In this document: positions 47,055 through 59,757 of the stretch, piece after piece
Position numbering within the stretch: position 1 is the first letter of the stretch
How the letters are laid out: each line of letters begins with the position of its first letter
DNA from: Hemicordylus capensis
Lineage: Eukaryota; Chordata; Lepidosauria; Squamata; Cordylidae
DNA: 64,000 nucleotides
NCBI RefSeq assembly: GCF_027244095.1
Contig: NC_069661.1
Location: 149,125,501 to 149,189,500, forward strand
Direction of reading: 5' to 3'
Made by a program: the position numbers and the translations under genes
The notes under the pieces: generated by a model
The model's database searches: none
Seen by the model: the letters and a program-made list of their open reading frames with translations, nothing else
Told to the model about the DNA's origin: nothing

Positions 47055-48675
47055 CTGTAAAAGAGAGAATCAAGTTTTTCTTAGAATAGTTTCCATCATA
47101 TCCAATTTTGTTATGCAATGAAAAAGGAATACTCGCCAATATGAGAGGCACTGATTTAGTTTTTATGAAGTGATAAAATAAAACCATTCAAACTAAGAGT
47201 GTGCATTCATTTTTTTACATTTCTTCCAAAAATACCTGTTTGATAAGTCATATCTAGATATAAATATACTATACCTATTTTTACTCTCCATACATGAACA
47301 CTACAGGGGAAAACATAAAAACAAAGACAGCACTAAGAAAACACCCATACCTATTAGACTCAAGTTTACTCAATTTACACAACTATTTGTGTCCCTGAAC
47401 TAGGCCTCCACAAAATGGCCAGTACATATATATCAAAGAAAGGAGCTCTAAAACTCTGTGCTAAGTCTGCCAGTCATCAAAAGACAAACAACATCTAGAC
47501 ACTGTAATATAATTAAACCGTGGCATGCAGATGTTGACATCTGACATTAAAGCAGAGAAACCATACATTTCCCCCAAAATGCCAAAACATGTCACAGGCA
47601 TTTAAAAAGAGAATACAGTATTTGAAGACCTCCTTAAGTCTGCTATTTCTAGAGCAGAATTAAACTTAATTTCTATGACTAAAGACCTATTTCCTTGCTT
47701 ATTTGCCCCAAATCTCCATTTTTATCCTCTTAAACTGCTTACTAGCATACAAGCAAAGTCCTCTCCCCCACCATCATAATCCTTCAGAACCTCATCCATT
47801 TTCTGTAACACACAAAAATCATACACACATACATTGCCATAGATCTTGGTCATTTGATTCATATGTTAGGCAGTCATCCCACCCACCCCACCCCCCAGAC
47901 AAAGGGCCAGTAAATTCACTGCACTCAAGGCATGCCTCACAATGCGCAGGGAAGTGGGAGTAAACATGTGATTTTGACTTCTAACTCTTTTCCTCAAAAG
48001 CACTTTTTGTTGCCAAGAATATATCCCTGAGGTTTGTGCAGCCTTAAGCACAGCATGTTAACTGCCTCCTTGCCAGTGAAGGAGCCCTCCTAAGCCTATT
48101 TAACATGCAGGCCTTTGTGTTATCAGTTTTCATAATCCTTCTCCTCACACAAACTCTCCTTTTTTAACTTTCACCAAGACAAATGGAGCTTCTCCACTCT
48201 CTGACAAGATCGCAGAAGTGACTGGCAGTAGACTAGATGCAGGTATCCAGTTTGCCACAAATATCTCTCTGCAATCATACCCTCCTCTCTAGATGGGAAG
48301 AAGTGAGATTTCTTTCTTTCACAAACACCTAAAGTTCATTGTTTCATATATAAACACTGGCTGAATCAGAGCCCCACATTGCCATTCAGCTTGTTATTCC
48401 AGTGCCTGAGTCAAGCAAACAGTGTGATCTAAAGAGCCTGAAAGACAGTTCTACCCATCCAGAAAAACAAACCTGCCATTCTTGCCCATTACCACATGCT
48501 TAAACCATATTCTTCTAATGAATATATTGAAAACCAAAACATTTGTTTATCTTGTAGCAAACTTCTTAAGATACTTTGGAAGCACAGCATTTTTCTATAT
48601 GAAGTGGGGGAAAGAGGAACAAAGATTATGACAGACTGTAGTCTGGTATTTAACAAGCCAGACAATTCAACATAC
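47055..48675 (-). other. RSBN1L: RSBN1L intron without recognised repeats
   Basis: 1,621 bp, AT-rich; no element or exon beyond the flanking splice sites. The frame at 48051-47866 has no support. The next intron, 48819-49508 (690 bp), likewise shows nothing. Confidence 0.6.
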
Positions 48676-48818
48676 CTTTTCCTTTTGAAAGGTGACTTTG
48701 GCATGTCTGCCACAGGGATCATTTGTTCTCCGGGACGTACCCACATGATTGGACCATCATCACTATCTTTACGACTTTCTAATTTCAGACTAGAAAGTGT
48801 CCCCCATGGCAAAGTACA
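48676..48818 (-). CDS. RSBN1L: RSBN1L coding exon (CTLPWG...KRK)
   Basis: The acceptor CTTTTTAG|TGTACT (AG at 48820-48819) and donor AAAAG|GTATG (48675) bound 143 nt. It encodes CTLPWGTLSSLKLESRKDSD, then GPIMWVRPGEQMIPVADMPK and a basic end SPFKRK plus two bases of an Arg codon, completed by the next exon. The basic KRKR tail is conserved in the family. The intron that follows is 1,621 bp. Confidence 0.96.
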
Positions 48819-49508
48819 CTAAAAAGAAAATGTTTTTGGGTTTTTTAAAGAAAATTGATTTCCAAGCACTACTTTAGATATTATCTGACAAAATGAACAT
48901 CTTCCTGTTAACCGTGGAGTGAATGGAGAGAAAACGTATAGATATTGGGGTGTGGGTGTGTGTTAAACTTGTAATTTTGTAATTAATGGACTTATCACAA
49001 AATAGAAGTGGACAACTTGAGTGCAGGGCCACAATTTGACTTGTGTATTAAAACAAGATTTTCAAGTAATATTCATGGGCACCTCAAAGAGGCATATTTC
49101 TAGAGTAGACTGACTCAATTTAAGCACTCCGTGTGCTTAAGCAAAAATATACCAGTTCTTTCCATTTTACCTGAAAAACTGTACATTGGACTACAACCTT
49201 ATTCTGAAATTAAGAAGAAGAAGCATGAAGAAACTGAATTAGCTCTTGAATTATGGATGTGGAACATGAAAGCTGAAGGAACAATCATTTGTTTACTTGC
49301 CTTCTTGTTCATGATAATCATTTACCAGTTTTTGCCACCAGATTTTGGAACTAATCTTTGCAAACATGAGTATTAGAAATGTGATGGTTAAATACTGAAG
49401 CTTTGGCTTTTACTTTAAACAAGAGGACATGGACTATGCAGAAGTACATAGGGGTCATAATGCCCAGCCGATCAGCTCAGAATAGCTGTGTTTCCTTTTC
49501 CTTCTTAC

Positions 49509-49646
49509 TTTTAAGAAAGGTGAATCTTCCAGCATATCAAGGAAGTCGGGAAAGTAGTCCCCCACTTCCTCATCCACTGCTCCAACCAAGCTGATTTGTC
49601 TCATTGGGCCAGCTCTATATGTACCATGGGAATATGTTCTTTTTAC
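49509..49646 (-). CDS. RSBN1L: RSBN1L coding exon (46 codons)
   Basis: The - strand exon runs from TTTCAG|GTAAAA (acceptor at 49648-49647) to TTAAAA|GTAAG (donor 49508). It encodes VKRTYSHGTYRAGPMRQ, then VGAVDEEVGDYFPDFLDMLE and ends PFLK, which matches the RSBN1L core almost residue for residue. It begins and ends in phase 0 and is exactly 138 nt. The intron to the next exon is short, 690 bp. Confidence 0.96.
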
Positions 49647-51269
49647 CTGAAAGCAAACCACGTAAAATAGTGTCAGTTACTTTGTACCCAAAATTATTTA
49701 CCAAACTATTTTAAATTCAAACAAACCTGTTTGAAATACACACACTTTTTAAGTCAATGTGCTTCTCACAGTACTAAAAAAGTACTGCTATTCAAATGCA
49801 TAAATAAAAATTCACAATTAAATGTAAAGATTACAAACAGGAAAAAATACACAATATATTAGATGATGGAAGTTAAGTGAAAAATGGCAAGTAAAAGCGA
49901 ACAAAAATCTGAAAAAAGACACCTTATGTGCAATAAATAGCTGTATTTTAAAATGATGCTGAAATTCAGCTGGAAGAGAGAATGGAAAATATTTGACCTT
50001 CAATCCTCTCTCCAGGAAGAGACATAACAGAAGGGGGGGGGGTAGGTGGGAGGGAGAGAGAAAACATGAACTTATTTCACGTTGGCAAGTTTAATTCTTT
50101 ACAATAACCACTATTCATTTCACACAATATCTTGAAAAAGCTATTACTTGAAAAGCAAGTCCATATAATATAGTCTAAAACTATCTAGAAATTTGATGAC
50201 AGCAGTAGAAAAGGCTGGACAAGAGATTAAGAGTAACAATTGAATGGTGTACATTAACTTGAACTTGCTTTTCCTATTAGGGAAGAAAAAGCAGCAAATG
50301 CTGTATCCAAGTACTCTATGGTCAGATTCAGAATAATGCTAAATCATATTGTAGTGCTACATGAACACACGTAACAGAATTACAAGCTTGTGCACTCTCC
50401 CCAGCTCTTGTCTCACATACAAGAGGGAGAATGAAACCTTTTGCTTTCACTTAAACTAGGATATCAAACCAAGATCAGACTGTGGTTCAACATCAGGTTT
50501 GTTCTCATTGTAGTTGTGAAACTAAGGTTTGCGGACCAAATAGATGTACAACAAATCTGGATATCAAACCATGGCTTTATATTGGTTTAGTCCAAAAACC
50601 ACAGTTCAGTTGTAAGACGTAAAAATTTCTTCCTCCTGTGCACAATAGGGAGAAAGCAAACATGCAAGCCTATAGTTCCCTCATTCCATTAATGACCAAT
50701 CTGTCAGTTTCAGATGGGATCAAGTTCACACCATACTGAGTAATAACAGCTTTTACTCTCAAATACACACAATTGCCAAATTTATATAAATAAGCTTCTT
50801 TCACATAAGCTCCTGCCAACCAGCTTTAATATAATAATCTACCGTTTAAAGTTTGTAGTCCAGTATTTCCACAGGAAAGATTAGATGTACAGAATTTAGA
50901 TACATGAAGCTATCCGAAAATGTTTAGCTTAAATCTTTGAATATTTTAAAGCACACAAAAGTTGAAAAGGTTATTGCCTACAACTAGTCACACCATGGAC
51001 ATTTAAAGATACAAATGCAACACATTACAGTCAAACATAAGCAATACCAACTCAGACTAAGGAAGATGACTTTTTACTACTCATTCTTTTAGAAAACAAA
51101 GTGTCTTGCTGTTTTGTCAAAGGAATAAATGTGCAAACAAGAATGCAGAGATATACAAGAAGCTATGCCATTATTTTGGCATCTGAGAGATCCAGAGTCT
51201 AAGCAGTCAAGTAGTATATTAAACTTTGCAAGGAATTATATAACATCTTAGACAAAAGAGATTAACATT

Positions 51270-51780
51270 AACCATGAAACTAGCTTCTAAACTTTATTAC
51301 GATCGTAGATCAGACTGTACATAAGACTAGAGTGTATAATACAACCAATGTAGCAAAACCTGGCCACATTGAAAATGGTCTCTTTACAAAAGTTAGATAA
51401 CAAAAATTCTAAATAAAGTTCATCAGAGTGACCTGGAAACTTCTCCAAAAGAGGAGTAATTAGTTTTAAACGAGCACCACTATAAAATTTACAATACAAA
51501 ACAACATGAGGGGTAGTTTCTACGGCACCCATTCCACAGGGGCAAATCCTTAAATTATGAAACTATATAATTTATCTAGTAAATTTACAAGTAATCTGCG
51601 ATGAATATTCATTAAGTACAGTTTAAAAGCAATACTGAACAAAAGCCTTTTAAATGAAGCAATTGCTCTCAATTATTACCACTTGAATTTCAGATTTACA
51701 AGATAATAAAAGCTTTCCACATTGCTATGTGGGCTATATTGTTGAAACAAACTTCTTGATCCTTCCCAAACAATTGCTTT
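51270..51780 (-). mobile_element. non-LTR LINE 3' end with zinc-knuckle-like C-terminus
   Basis: On the - strand the frame reads ICPCGMGAVETTPHVVLYCK, then FPGHSDELYLEFLLSNF and RFCYIGCIIHSS, ending in a non-coding tail that contains tttattacgatcgtagatca in antisense. The CxC...H...C pattern before the end is typical of Vingi/RTE-type LINEs with a C-terminal knuckle. The same tail word is found at 29020-29045 and 45121-45140. Confidence 0.6.
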
Positions 51781-52379
51781 TGCAACAAAAATAATCTCAG
51801 TATATATATTATATATACTTATATACATATTCACTCACTGACATCTCCAGCAGGTCTGTGCAGTCACAAGATTCAGAAGCCCGATGTTGGAATTCCCTTC
51901 CCCCACCACAAGGCGGCAGTCTAACATGAGGCAGTTGCCCCAAGTAGTATGCTGGGCATGGAAGTTATTTAAAGCTCAACACAGCACCCGTGTGGGGGAG
52001 GCTGTGCGGGTGGTGACTGATGTGGGAGGGGCTGGGGAAAAGTGAAAAGGAGGCTGGATAATGTACTGTGGTTCTTACCAGAGCTTTCCCCATAGGAGAA
52101 GTTCTGGGAGAAACTACATTCCCCCCACACCACTGTGCTTTTTCTAAGTCTCCTTGCACTTGTCCCCAGCCTCTCTTACATCAGACTCTGCGTGCCCCTC
52201 CAGACAACTTGCACCATTTCCCCAACTCACCGAGTCTCCCCGTACCTCCCACCATACTACCTGGGGCAATTGCCCCAGTTATTGGCTGTCTCTGGTTCTG
52301 TCAGGGGAAGGAATTCCAACATTTGGCTTCAAAATCTTCTAACTGTACAGAACCAACCTCCAAGTAGAGCTGGAAGTCT

Positions 52380-52475
52380 CGAAGAGCCATTGCCAATCAG
52401 TGCAGAGTACAAGGCTGAGCTTGATGGACCAGTGGTCTGACTCTACATAAGGCAGCGTCCTATGTCCCTATGTGT
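52380..52475 (+). repeat. 3' part of the tRNA-Ala-like SINE
   Basis: Reads gccaatcagtgcagagtaca, gagcttgatggaccagtggt, ctgactctacataaggcagc, matching in sense the element at 22-200. Confidence 0.7.
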
Positions 52476-52549
52476 TCTTCATGTTATGCACCAGAATACT
52501 GGAAGGAGCTGCGTATTCTTACTTGACACCTACAGACTACTATTTTCTG

Positions 52550-55500
52550 TTAAAATTAGCTCTTCTGCTTAGGCTTTTCTGCTCCCTCTCCTCTGGAGGG
52601 AGACTGGGAGGAGGTGAGCTGTGGCTTTTTACTATCAAGCCTCCTCTGTTGGACAGCTGGGAGCCTTAGAGCTGCCCCTCCCCACCCTCCGTTTGCTGGA
52701 TGGACCAACTTAAGCCCAGCACAATCCTGCTGCCTTATTGGGATCCTCCCTTCCCTCAAGTGCCGGTGTTTACCACCTGCAGGCACTGACTGATCACATT
52801 AGCCCTACCCAGGATCCTCTGTGAGAGGAAGGACTCTAGGGGCTATTTAATGGAACGGCTGAGGCAGGCGGCGCAGCCAGCCTGCAGGGGGCCGGCCTTC
52901 GGTGTAGGGCTGCACTCTATTCAGTTTGGCTGTTTGAGGAATTGCAGCGGCAAGGGTGCCAGCTTTGTTACTGAGATTGGGTAATGTGTTTGGGTTTGCC
53001 TGGAGATGGGGAGGCAGGGGGCGCCTTCACTGAATGTGAGGCAGCTATTTCAGTGGTGGTGGGGAATAGAAGAAGTAACATTGGCGGATCAGCAGGCCGT
53101 TCCAGGGGAAGGCAGTCAGAAATTTAATAGCTGTCTCCCCTTCCGGCTGTCCTGCCAGCTCTTTGACCTCGGGGAACATTGCCAACAACCCATACGGCAC
53201 ACAGCCTTACCTTGCCTCTCTGCAATGCCAGGTCGGTCCAAAATAAGCCAGGCCTCATCCGAGATTTGATTATGGATGAAAGGGCTGACTTGGTATGTAT
53301 TACTAAGACTTGGTTGGGGGAAGCTAGTGGTCCACTTTGGTCCTAGCTTCTCTCTCCAGGATATTCTGTAGAGGAGCAGGTGAAAGGACATGGGCGGGGA
53401 GGTGGAGTGGATGTGGTCTATAAGGATGACATCTCCCTTACCAGGGTCCCTGTTAGGGTATCAGACCATATTGAATGTGTGTACTTAAGTTTGGGGACCA
53501 GAGATAGATTGGGACTTCTGTTGGTGTACCGATCGCCCCGCTGCCGAACTGAGTCCCTGACTGAGCTCATGGACTTGGTCGCGGGACTTGCGTTGGAGTC
53601 TCACAGACTTTTGGTGCTGGGGGGACTTCAATGTTCGTTTCTGAACCAATTTGTCTGGGGCAGCTCAGGAGTTCTTAGCAGCCATGACAACTATGGGCCT
53701 ATCCTCTGGACCAACGCACATCGCAGGTCACACGCTTGATTTGGTCTTTTACTCTTATCAGGGTGGTGTTCCGTGGGTGGGGACTCCTGTGATCTCCCTA
53801 TTGTCATGGACGGACCACCATCTGGTTAAGGTTGGGATTACAGCCACCTTCCACCTCCGCAGGGGTGAGGGGCCTATTAGAATGGTCCGCCCAAAGAGGT
53901 TATTGGATCCAGTAGGATTCCAAGAAGCCTTGGAAGGATTCAATGTTGGTTTTGCTGGTGATCCTGTTGACGCCCTGGTTGAGAATTGGAACTTGCTCAC
54001 CATGGCAGTAGACACAATTGCTCCTAAGCGTCCCCTCCGACCCGCTTCAAAATTGGTCCCTTGGTATACGGAAGAGTTACGGGGGCTGAACCGGCAAGGT
54101 AGGCAACTGGAGCACAAGTGGAGAAAGACTCAACTCGAATCCGACAGATTACGACATAGAGCACATCAAAAGATCTATGTTCTGGTAATACGTGTGGCAA
54201 AGAAGCAATTCGTTTCTGCCCGTATATTGTTTCTGTGAGTTCATGTCTGGCAGAGTTGTCAAGAGTTGTGAGGCGGCTAGTATCTGCCCCCCCCTCCCCT
54301 GAACCAGAATTTGGAAGCATCAGTCACCCGCTGTGGTGTGTTTGATGAATTTTTCGCAGACAAGATCTCTCGGATTCGGACCGACCTAGATGGAGATTCC
54401 ACAATTAATCTGATGTCTGAACTGGAGGTGTCCAACAATTCCTCTTATGTGATTCGAATGGATCGGTTTCAGTTTGTTACTCCTGAGGATTTGGACAAGC
54501 TGCTTGGAGCAGTGAGGCCTACCACTTGTTCTCTTGGCCCTTGTCCAAGATGGCTAGTTCTGTCTAGCAGGGAGACTGTTGTAGGCGGCCTGGTAGAAAT
54601 CATAAACGCTTCTCTGAGGGATGGCAGGATGCCTCCTTGTCTTAAAGAGGCAATTATTAGACCTCTTCTAAAGAAGCCTGCATTAGATCCCTCAGAGTTG
54701 AGCAATTATAGGCCTGTTTCCAACCTCCCGTGGCTGGGCAATATAATTGAGAGGGTGGTGGCCTCTCAGTTCCAGGTGGTCTTGGAGGAAACTGATTATC
54801 TAGACCCATTTCAAACTGGTTTTGGGGTGGGCTATGAGGTGGAGACTGCCTTGGTCGGCCTGATGGATGATCTCCAATAGGGAATTGACAGAGGAAGTGT
54901 GACTATGTTGGTCCTTTTGGATCTCTCAGCAGCTTTCAATACTATCGACCATAGTATCCTTCTCGAACGTCTGAGGGGGTTGGGAGGCACTGTTTTACAG
55001 TGGTTCCGCTCCTACCCCTCAGACAGATTCCAGATGGTGTTGATTGGAGATTGTTGCTCTTCAAAATCTGAGCTTAAGTATAGTGTCCCTCAAGGCTCCA
55101 TACTCTCTCCAATGCTTTTTAATATCTTCATGAAACTGCTGGGAGAGATCATCAGGGGATTTGGAGCTGGGTGTTATCAGTATGCTGATGACACCCAGAT
55201 CTACTTCTCCATGTCAACTTCTTCAGGAGATGCCATATCCTCCTTAAATGCCTGCCTGGAAGCTGGCTGGATGAAGGAGAATAAACTGAAGCTGAATCCA
55301 GATAAGACAGAGATACTTTTTGTGCGGAGTCAGAACTCTAGAGATGATTTTGATCTACCTGTTATGGATGGGGTCACACTTCCCCAAAAGGAACAGGTTC
55401 GCAGTCTGGGAGTACTCCTGGATCCACAGCTCTCCTTGGTTTCTCAGGTTGAGGCGGTGGCCAAGGGTGCTTTCTATCAGCTTTGGCTGATACGCTAGCT

Positions 55501-56185
55501 GCACCCGTTTCTCAAGGTCAATGACCTCAAAACAGTGGTACATCTGTTGGTAACTTCCAGACTTGACTTCTGTAATGCACTCTACGTGGGGCTGCCTCTG
55601 TACGTAGTCCGGAAACTTCAGTTGGTTCAGAATGCGGCAGCCAGGTTGGTCTCTGGGTCATCTCAGAGACCACATTACTCCCTTGTTGATGGAGCTACAC
55701 TGGTGCCAATAGGTTTCCGGGGAAAATACAAAGTGCTAGTTATAACTTATAAAGTCCTAAACGGCTTAAGTCCTGGGTATTTAAGGGAGCATCTTCTTCG
55801 CTACGAACCCATTGAAGTCATCTGAGGAGGTCCGTCTCCAGTTACTGCCAAGTTGTTTGTTGGTCACAGAGATATGGGCTTTCTCGGTTGCTGCCCCAAG
55901 ATTGTGGAATGTGCTCCCTGCTGAGTTATGAACCTCCCCATCTCTGGCAATTTTAAAAAAACATTTGAAAACCCATTTTTTTACCCAAGCTTTCTCAGGT
56001 TTTTAAAAAATACTATTTGTTTAATTTTATGCTTTTTATTGTATTGTTTTAACTTTTATATGTGTTGATTATATGTTGAACTATTTTAACTTTTATATAT
56101 GTTTTAATTGTTGTTAGCTGCCCAGAGACGCACGTTTGGGCGGGGTATAAATCTGATAGCTAGCTAGCTAGCTAACTAACTCATC
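52550..56185 (+). mobile_element. L2-type LINE, nearly full length, with broken ORF2
   Basis: A GC-rich leader (52550-53240) precedes an endonuclease with PGLIRDLIMDERADL, ITKTWLG, LVYRSPRC and, near 53615-53640, LVLGGLQ where LVLGDFN is expected: one extra G at about 53620 shifts the frame. The frame resumes TTMGLSSGPTHIAGHTLDLV and ends at a TGA at 54236-54238. RT follows in frames 54311-54880 (SNYRPVSNLPWLGNIIERVV), stopped by TAG, and 54899-55498 (LLDLSAAFNTIDHSILLERL, VPQGSILSPMLF, YQYADDTQIY), stopped by TAG, then 55535-55825 ([20 protein letters not shown]). The 3' end is gcccagagacgcacgtttgg with an (AGCT)n tail at 56158-56178. At least four lesions; otherwise the best copy in the window. 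No ORF1 was recognised. Confidence 0.9.
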
Positions 56186-58174
56186 TCAGCCACCAAATAC
56201 CCATTCAAGTAGGAAGGTCTTACATTATTTCCAAAACATGTTTGGCTTAAAGCTAGTGAACAGATTCCTATCACAAGAGATAGCTTCAGATTCTCCCAAT
56301 TTGCTTGAAAACATGTTCACTCCCTGCAATTATGTAAACAATTTGCTAAAACAAAAGCTGCAGAGAATTTCAACCTGTTATGCATAGTTAGCATACTACT
56401 TTGTACACTATTTCTTTGGATCGTAGCCATATCAGCGCATTCCCTGAGTGCTGGGATGATTTTTTATTCTATTATATAAAAGTTTACCTTACCTGTTATA
56501 TGTAGCTTGTTTTAAAAAGTTTATTGTAATGCTCATTATAACTGTACTCCAACTAGACAATGTTTTATGGTCAAGTATTTTGGTATTATAGGAAAAATGA
56601 TGAAAAACATGCCTCCTGTTAGCTTAATAAGATACATTTTGGGGAAAAACAACACACATACAAAAGAATAGATACAAGCCTCAATTTAGTAACAGTGAAC
56701 TGGAGTAGAAATTTTTTCCACAATTATATTTTTTCTAAAAATCCTTAAAAAAAAAAATAAAGATTTTTTTCACAAGTAACATAATGAATGGGTAACATGG
56801 ATCCAACACCAGTCAAGATGGGAAATTTTAAACTTGCTGTTAATTTTTTTCATGTGACTGCCCCATGAATGATCCATACATCTGTGGCCATTATAAAATC
56901 AGTTGTTACCCGTTTTCAATGTCTGCCCTTCATTTTTCCCCCTTAAAGTGTGAGCAATGTAGGGAAGATTATGCTGCTTGATTCGCTATGACTTAATATT
57001 TCAAATCAAACTGATTTGAATATTTGTAACAAATCCAATAAAAATAATTTTCGAATAAACCTTTGAAGTCATTTGAACTTAATATATAAGCCATATTAAG
57101 GCTACAATCCAATGCATGCTTGAGTCTCAATGCACCTTACCACTAAATAGGTATGCATGAAGTTGGTCATTAGTAAAACATGCACTTAAAAACATACTCA
57201 ACTGCTTTTGTATCTTGGATAAACTTTTGAGATATCTATACAGCATACAGAATGAAAATATATCTTCATTTTATCAAAGATAATTTAATGCACGTTACAT
57301 ATATAAAACCAGATGCCTAACTATTTAGGAGACTTGGAAATTTTCCTGGAAAACCTAAATCATATTTCAGAAGCCTGCAAGCTGTCTACTGACCAAACTG
57401 GACAGACAAGCATACTGAAACAACCGAAAACTAAAGTTAAATTAAATTAGCCTACAATTATATAAAGCCATTTGTACAAAAGATTAAGACAGGCCACAGT
57501 ACCAGATGACATTTGTTACAAAGAGGATATTCTTTTTGACACCAGACAGACAGTCGAACTCCAGAGGTGGTACTGAGATAGTGAGATTTAATTTTCACAC
57601 ACACTCAGTCATCTACGATCAGCATTTTTCTTTCAATAAAGGGAGATAAAATCTGATCTAAATTTGAAACCAAAGTTCTAGAATCTAAATTGCTCAGAAA
57701 ATTGAGGGACATGAAAGTACAGACTGTAACTCGGTGAGAAATTAGTTCATACCAAGCAAGGTGTTAACATATCTTGATCCGCGTATTTTTTCAATCTCCA
57801 ATGCATAAAATAGCACCCTGCATATGAACTGCAAGACAAGTTACACATTGCAAAACATATCCATGTCCTGGGTGGGGGGGGGCAATTTTCAGTGATCCTC
57901 CCTCCTTTTTGGAAGCCATTGGTGTCTCCTAAAAAACTTTCCAAGAGTCCCACAATTCTCAGGATCATATATGAAGTACCAGCAAAGCTCGGTATTCGCG
58001 GAACTGACACCCACGGTTTTTCGTATCCGTGGTTGCATAATTGGTACCCGACCTTGGCATACATGATTAAAAATGTCAAAAAAGGTGTTAATTTTAACAT
58101 ATCCACAGGTTTGGGGTGGGTGGAAATGACCTGCTTTATCCCTGCTAATTTGGCAAAGAGGCACCTTTTAAATG

Positions 58175-58375
58175 TGGTGATGGGGAGAGCAACTGGCCCT
58201 ATCCACCCCCTGCACAGAATTCCTCCAGTGGCTGTTGCTGATGTCTATCTTATGTGTCTTTTTAGATTGTGAGCCCTCTGGGGACAGGGAGCCATCTTCT
58301 TTGTTTGTTTATTATTTCTCTATGTAAACCAATTTGGAAACTTTTGTTGAAAAACAATATATAATATTTGTTCTT
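58175..58375 (+). repeat. dispersed repeat copy inside the Tigger-like element
   Basis: gggagagcaactggccctat, cagtggctgttgctgatgtc, tagattgtgagccctctggg and a (TTG)-type tail match the copy at 9560 with few changes. Confidence 0.75.
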
Positions 58376-58589
58376 GTTGACCTCCAAGGTCATTTCCGCC
58401 CACCATTTTTTTTGAGTAGGGGCCATTTTGTGGCTCGGTTTGACAAAAATATGGGGGCACCCATAATTCTCTGTAGATTTTTTTTTTACTTTGGGGGAAC
58501 ACTGCAGGACTGCTGGGGAGCCACAGAGCACGATATGGCACTGTATGGCACCATGCTTTATTTTGTGGTTTTGGCAATTTTTCGGCTGG

Positions 58590-58690
58590 TCCCTCTGCCT
58601 AATCCAGTGACTACATAGACTACATGGTCCCTCTGCCTAATCCAGCGACTACAATTTTTCGGCTGGTCCCTCTGCCTAATCCAGCGACTA
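58590..58690. repeat. short tandem duplication near the Tigger-like right end
   Basis: ggtccctctgcctaatccag with gactacatag occurs three times, with atttttcggctggtccctct in two of them. Probably replication slippage within the element. Confidence 0.85.
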
Positions 58691-58799
58691 CATAGCCTGA
58701 ATTACCAGGAATGAACCGCATGATTACCGAGGTTTTCCTGTATTGACATTTTGAATAAACATGTCAGATGAGAGTATTTGATAAAGAGAGATTGTGGAT

Positions 58800-58872
58800 T
58801 TGTATTTTATGAATGGCAAGTGCTTGCAACTGGAATTTGTATTTTATGAATGGCAAGTGCTTGCATTTGTAT
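58800..58872. repeat. 38-bp tandem duplication
   Basis: The phrase tttgtattttatgaatggca with agtgcttgca occurs twice in direct succession (58799 and 58837), then the first bases begin a third time. Confidence 0.85.
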
Positions 58873-59108
58873 TTTTCATAAATTAACAATAGTAGCAACA
58901 AATCTGAATCAAAAGCAACTGCAAATTCAAAGGACACGCAAAGGACACTCTTTCTACTTGGTTAATATTTATTAAACAGATGAAGTAATCCAAAACAATA
59001 ATGAATTGTAAGCTAACTTGCTGTAAGGCCTATTTCCCCCCGCAGAGAAAATGGTGTACATAGCCTATCATTTGATCTTGGTCAACGGATACTTTGGAGT
59101 CGGAAACC

Positions 59109-59211
59109 ATCCAGACTAGTTAGTCATGATTAAGTCCCACTGAAATTAATGGAATAACTAATGTGTCTCATTGATTTCAGTGGTTCTTAGCCATGACTAA
59201 CTAGTCTGGAT
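59109..59211. repeat. palindromic MITE
   Basis: ATCCAGACTAGTTAGTCATG at 59109-59128 is the exact inverse of CATGACTAACTAGTCTGGAT at 59192-59211. Inner parts (ccactgaaat, atttcagtgg) are also inverted. No coding capacity. Confidence 0.85.
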
Positions 59212-59338
59212 CTTGCCCTCTGTATAATTCGGCAAGCATACCCAATGGGTCTGTCATTTGGGAGCTATGGTCTATTGCCTTTCTTGCATATAGCATAGTA
59301 ATGTTCCAGCTTACAGGAATCAATCCCATTTTTTAGCC

Positions 59339-59757
59339 TACTTTCCATAGGCTTATGAGAAAACCCAGCTTACTGTGTGTGTGTCCATGTGTCCACCCCC
59401 CTCCCCCACCAAACCCATCAACTTCGCAATGCCTAGACCAATATGAACCAAGACACATAGGGACACCTCAACGGCTTAGTTTGTGATGATGTCATTCACA
59501 CTGATTCAAGATGGCGGATGCATGAACATTTGAGGTGCAAGTGGGCTAACTTGTGAACTGCTTAACTGATTTGAACCAAATTTGGAACAGCTGCAGTGAG
59601 TGACACACAGACACCTCAATGGTGCAGTTTGTAATGATAACATCCACTGCGATCTAAGATGGCAGACACATGAACATTTGAGGTGCAAGAGATCTAACTT
59701 GTGGACCTCGATTTGCACCAAATTTAGTCCAGATGTAGAAACAGTGAAAGGAAAGTA
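59339..59757 (-). repeat. solo terminal-repeat derivative of the Penelope-like element
   Basis: On the - strand it starts TACTTTCC, runs through two tandem units (tgttcatgtgtctgccatct, tgttcatgcatccgccatct, cattgaggtgt) and ends tctcataagcctatggaaag, as in the 38-kb element. There is no RT or GIY-YIG. It appears to be a coding-free copy of the repeat arrays flanking that element. Confidence 0.7.

Larger units (their letters stand above)
57979..58740. mobile_element. Tigger/mariner-type element with internal insertion and tandem repeat
   Basis: Left end CCAGCAAAGCTCGGTATTCG; right end on the other strand CAGGAAAACCTCGGTAATCA; both flanked by TA (57977-57978, 58741-58742). The dispersed repeat of 9560 lies inside (58175-58375). 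Near the right end the unit ggtccctctgcctaatccag(c/t)gactaca recurs three times (58590-58690). Confidence 0.65.

Noticed and set aside
47703-47963. His/Pro-rich 86-codon frame in an RSBN1L intron
   Set aside because: Low-complexity CAC/CCA text without splice sites or homology.
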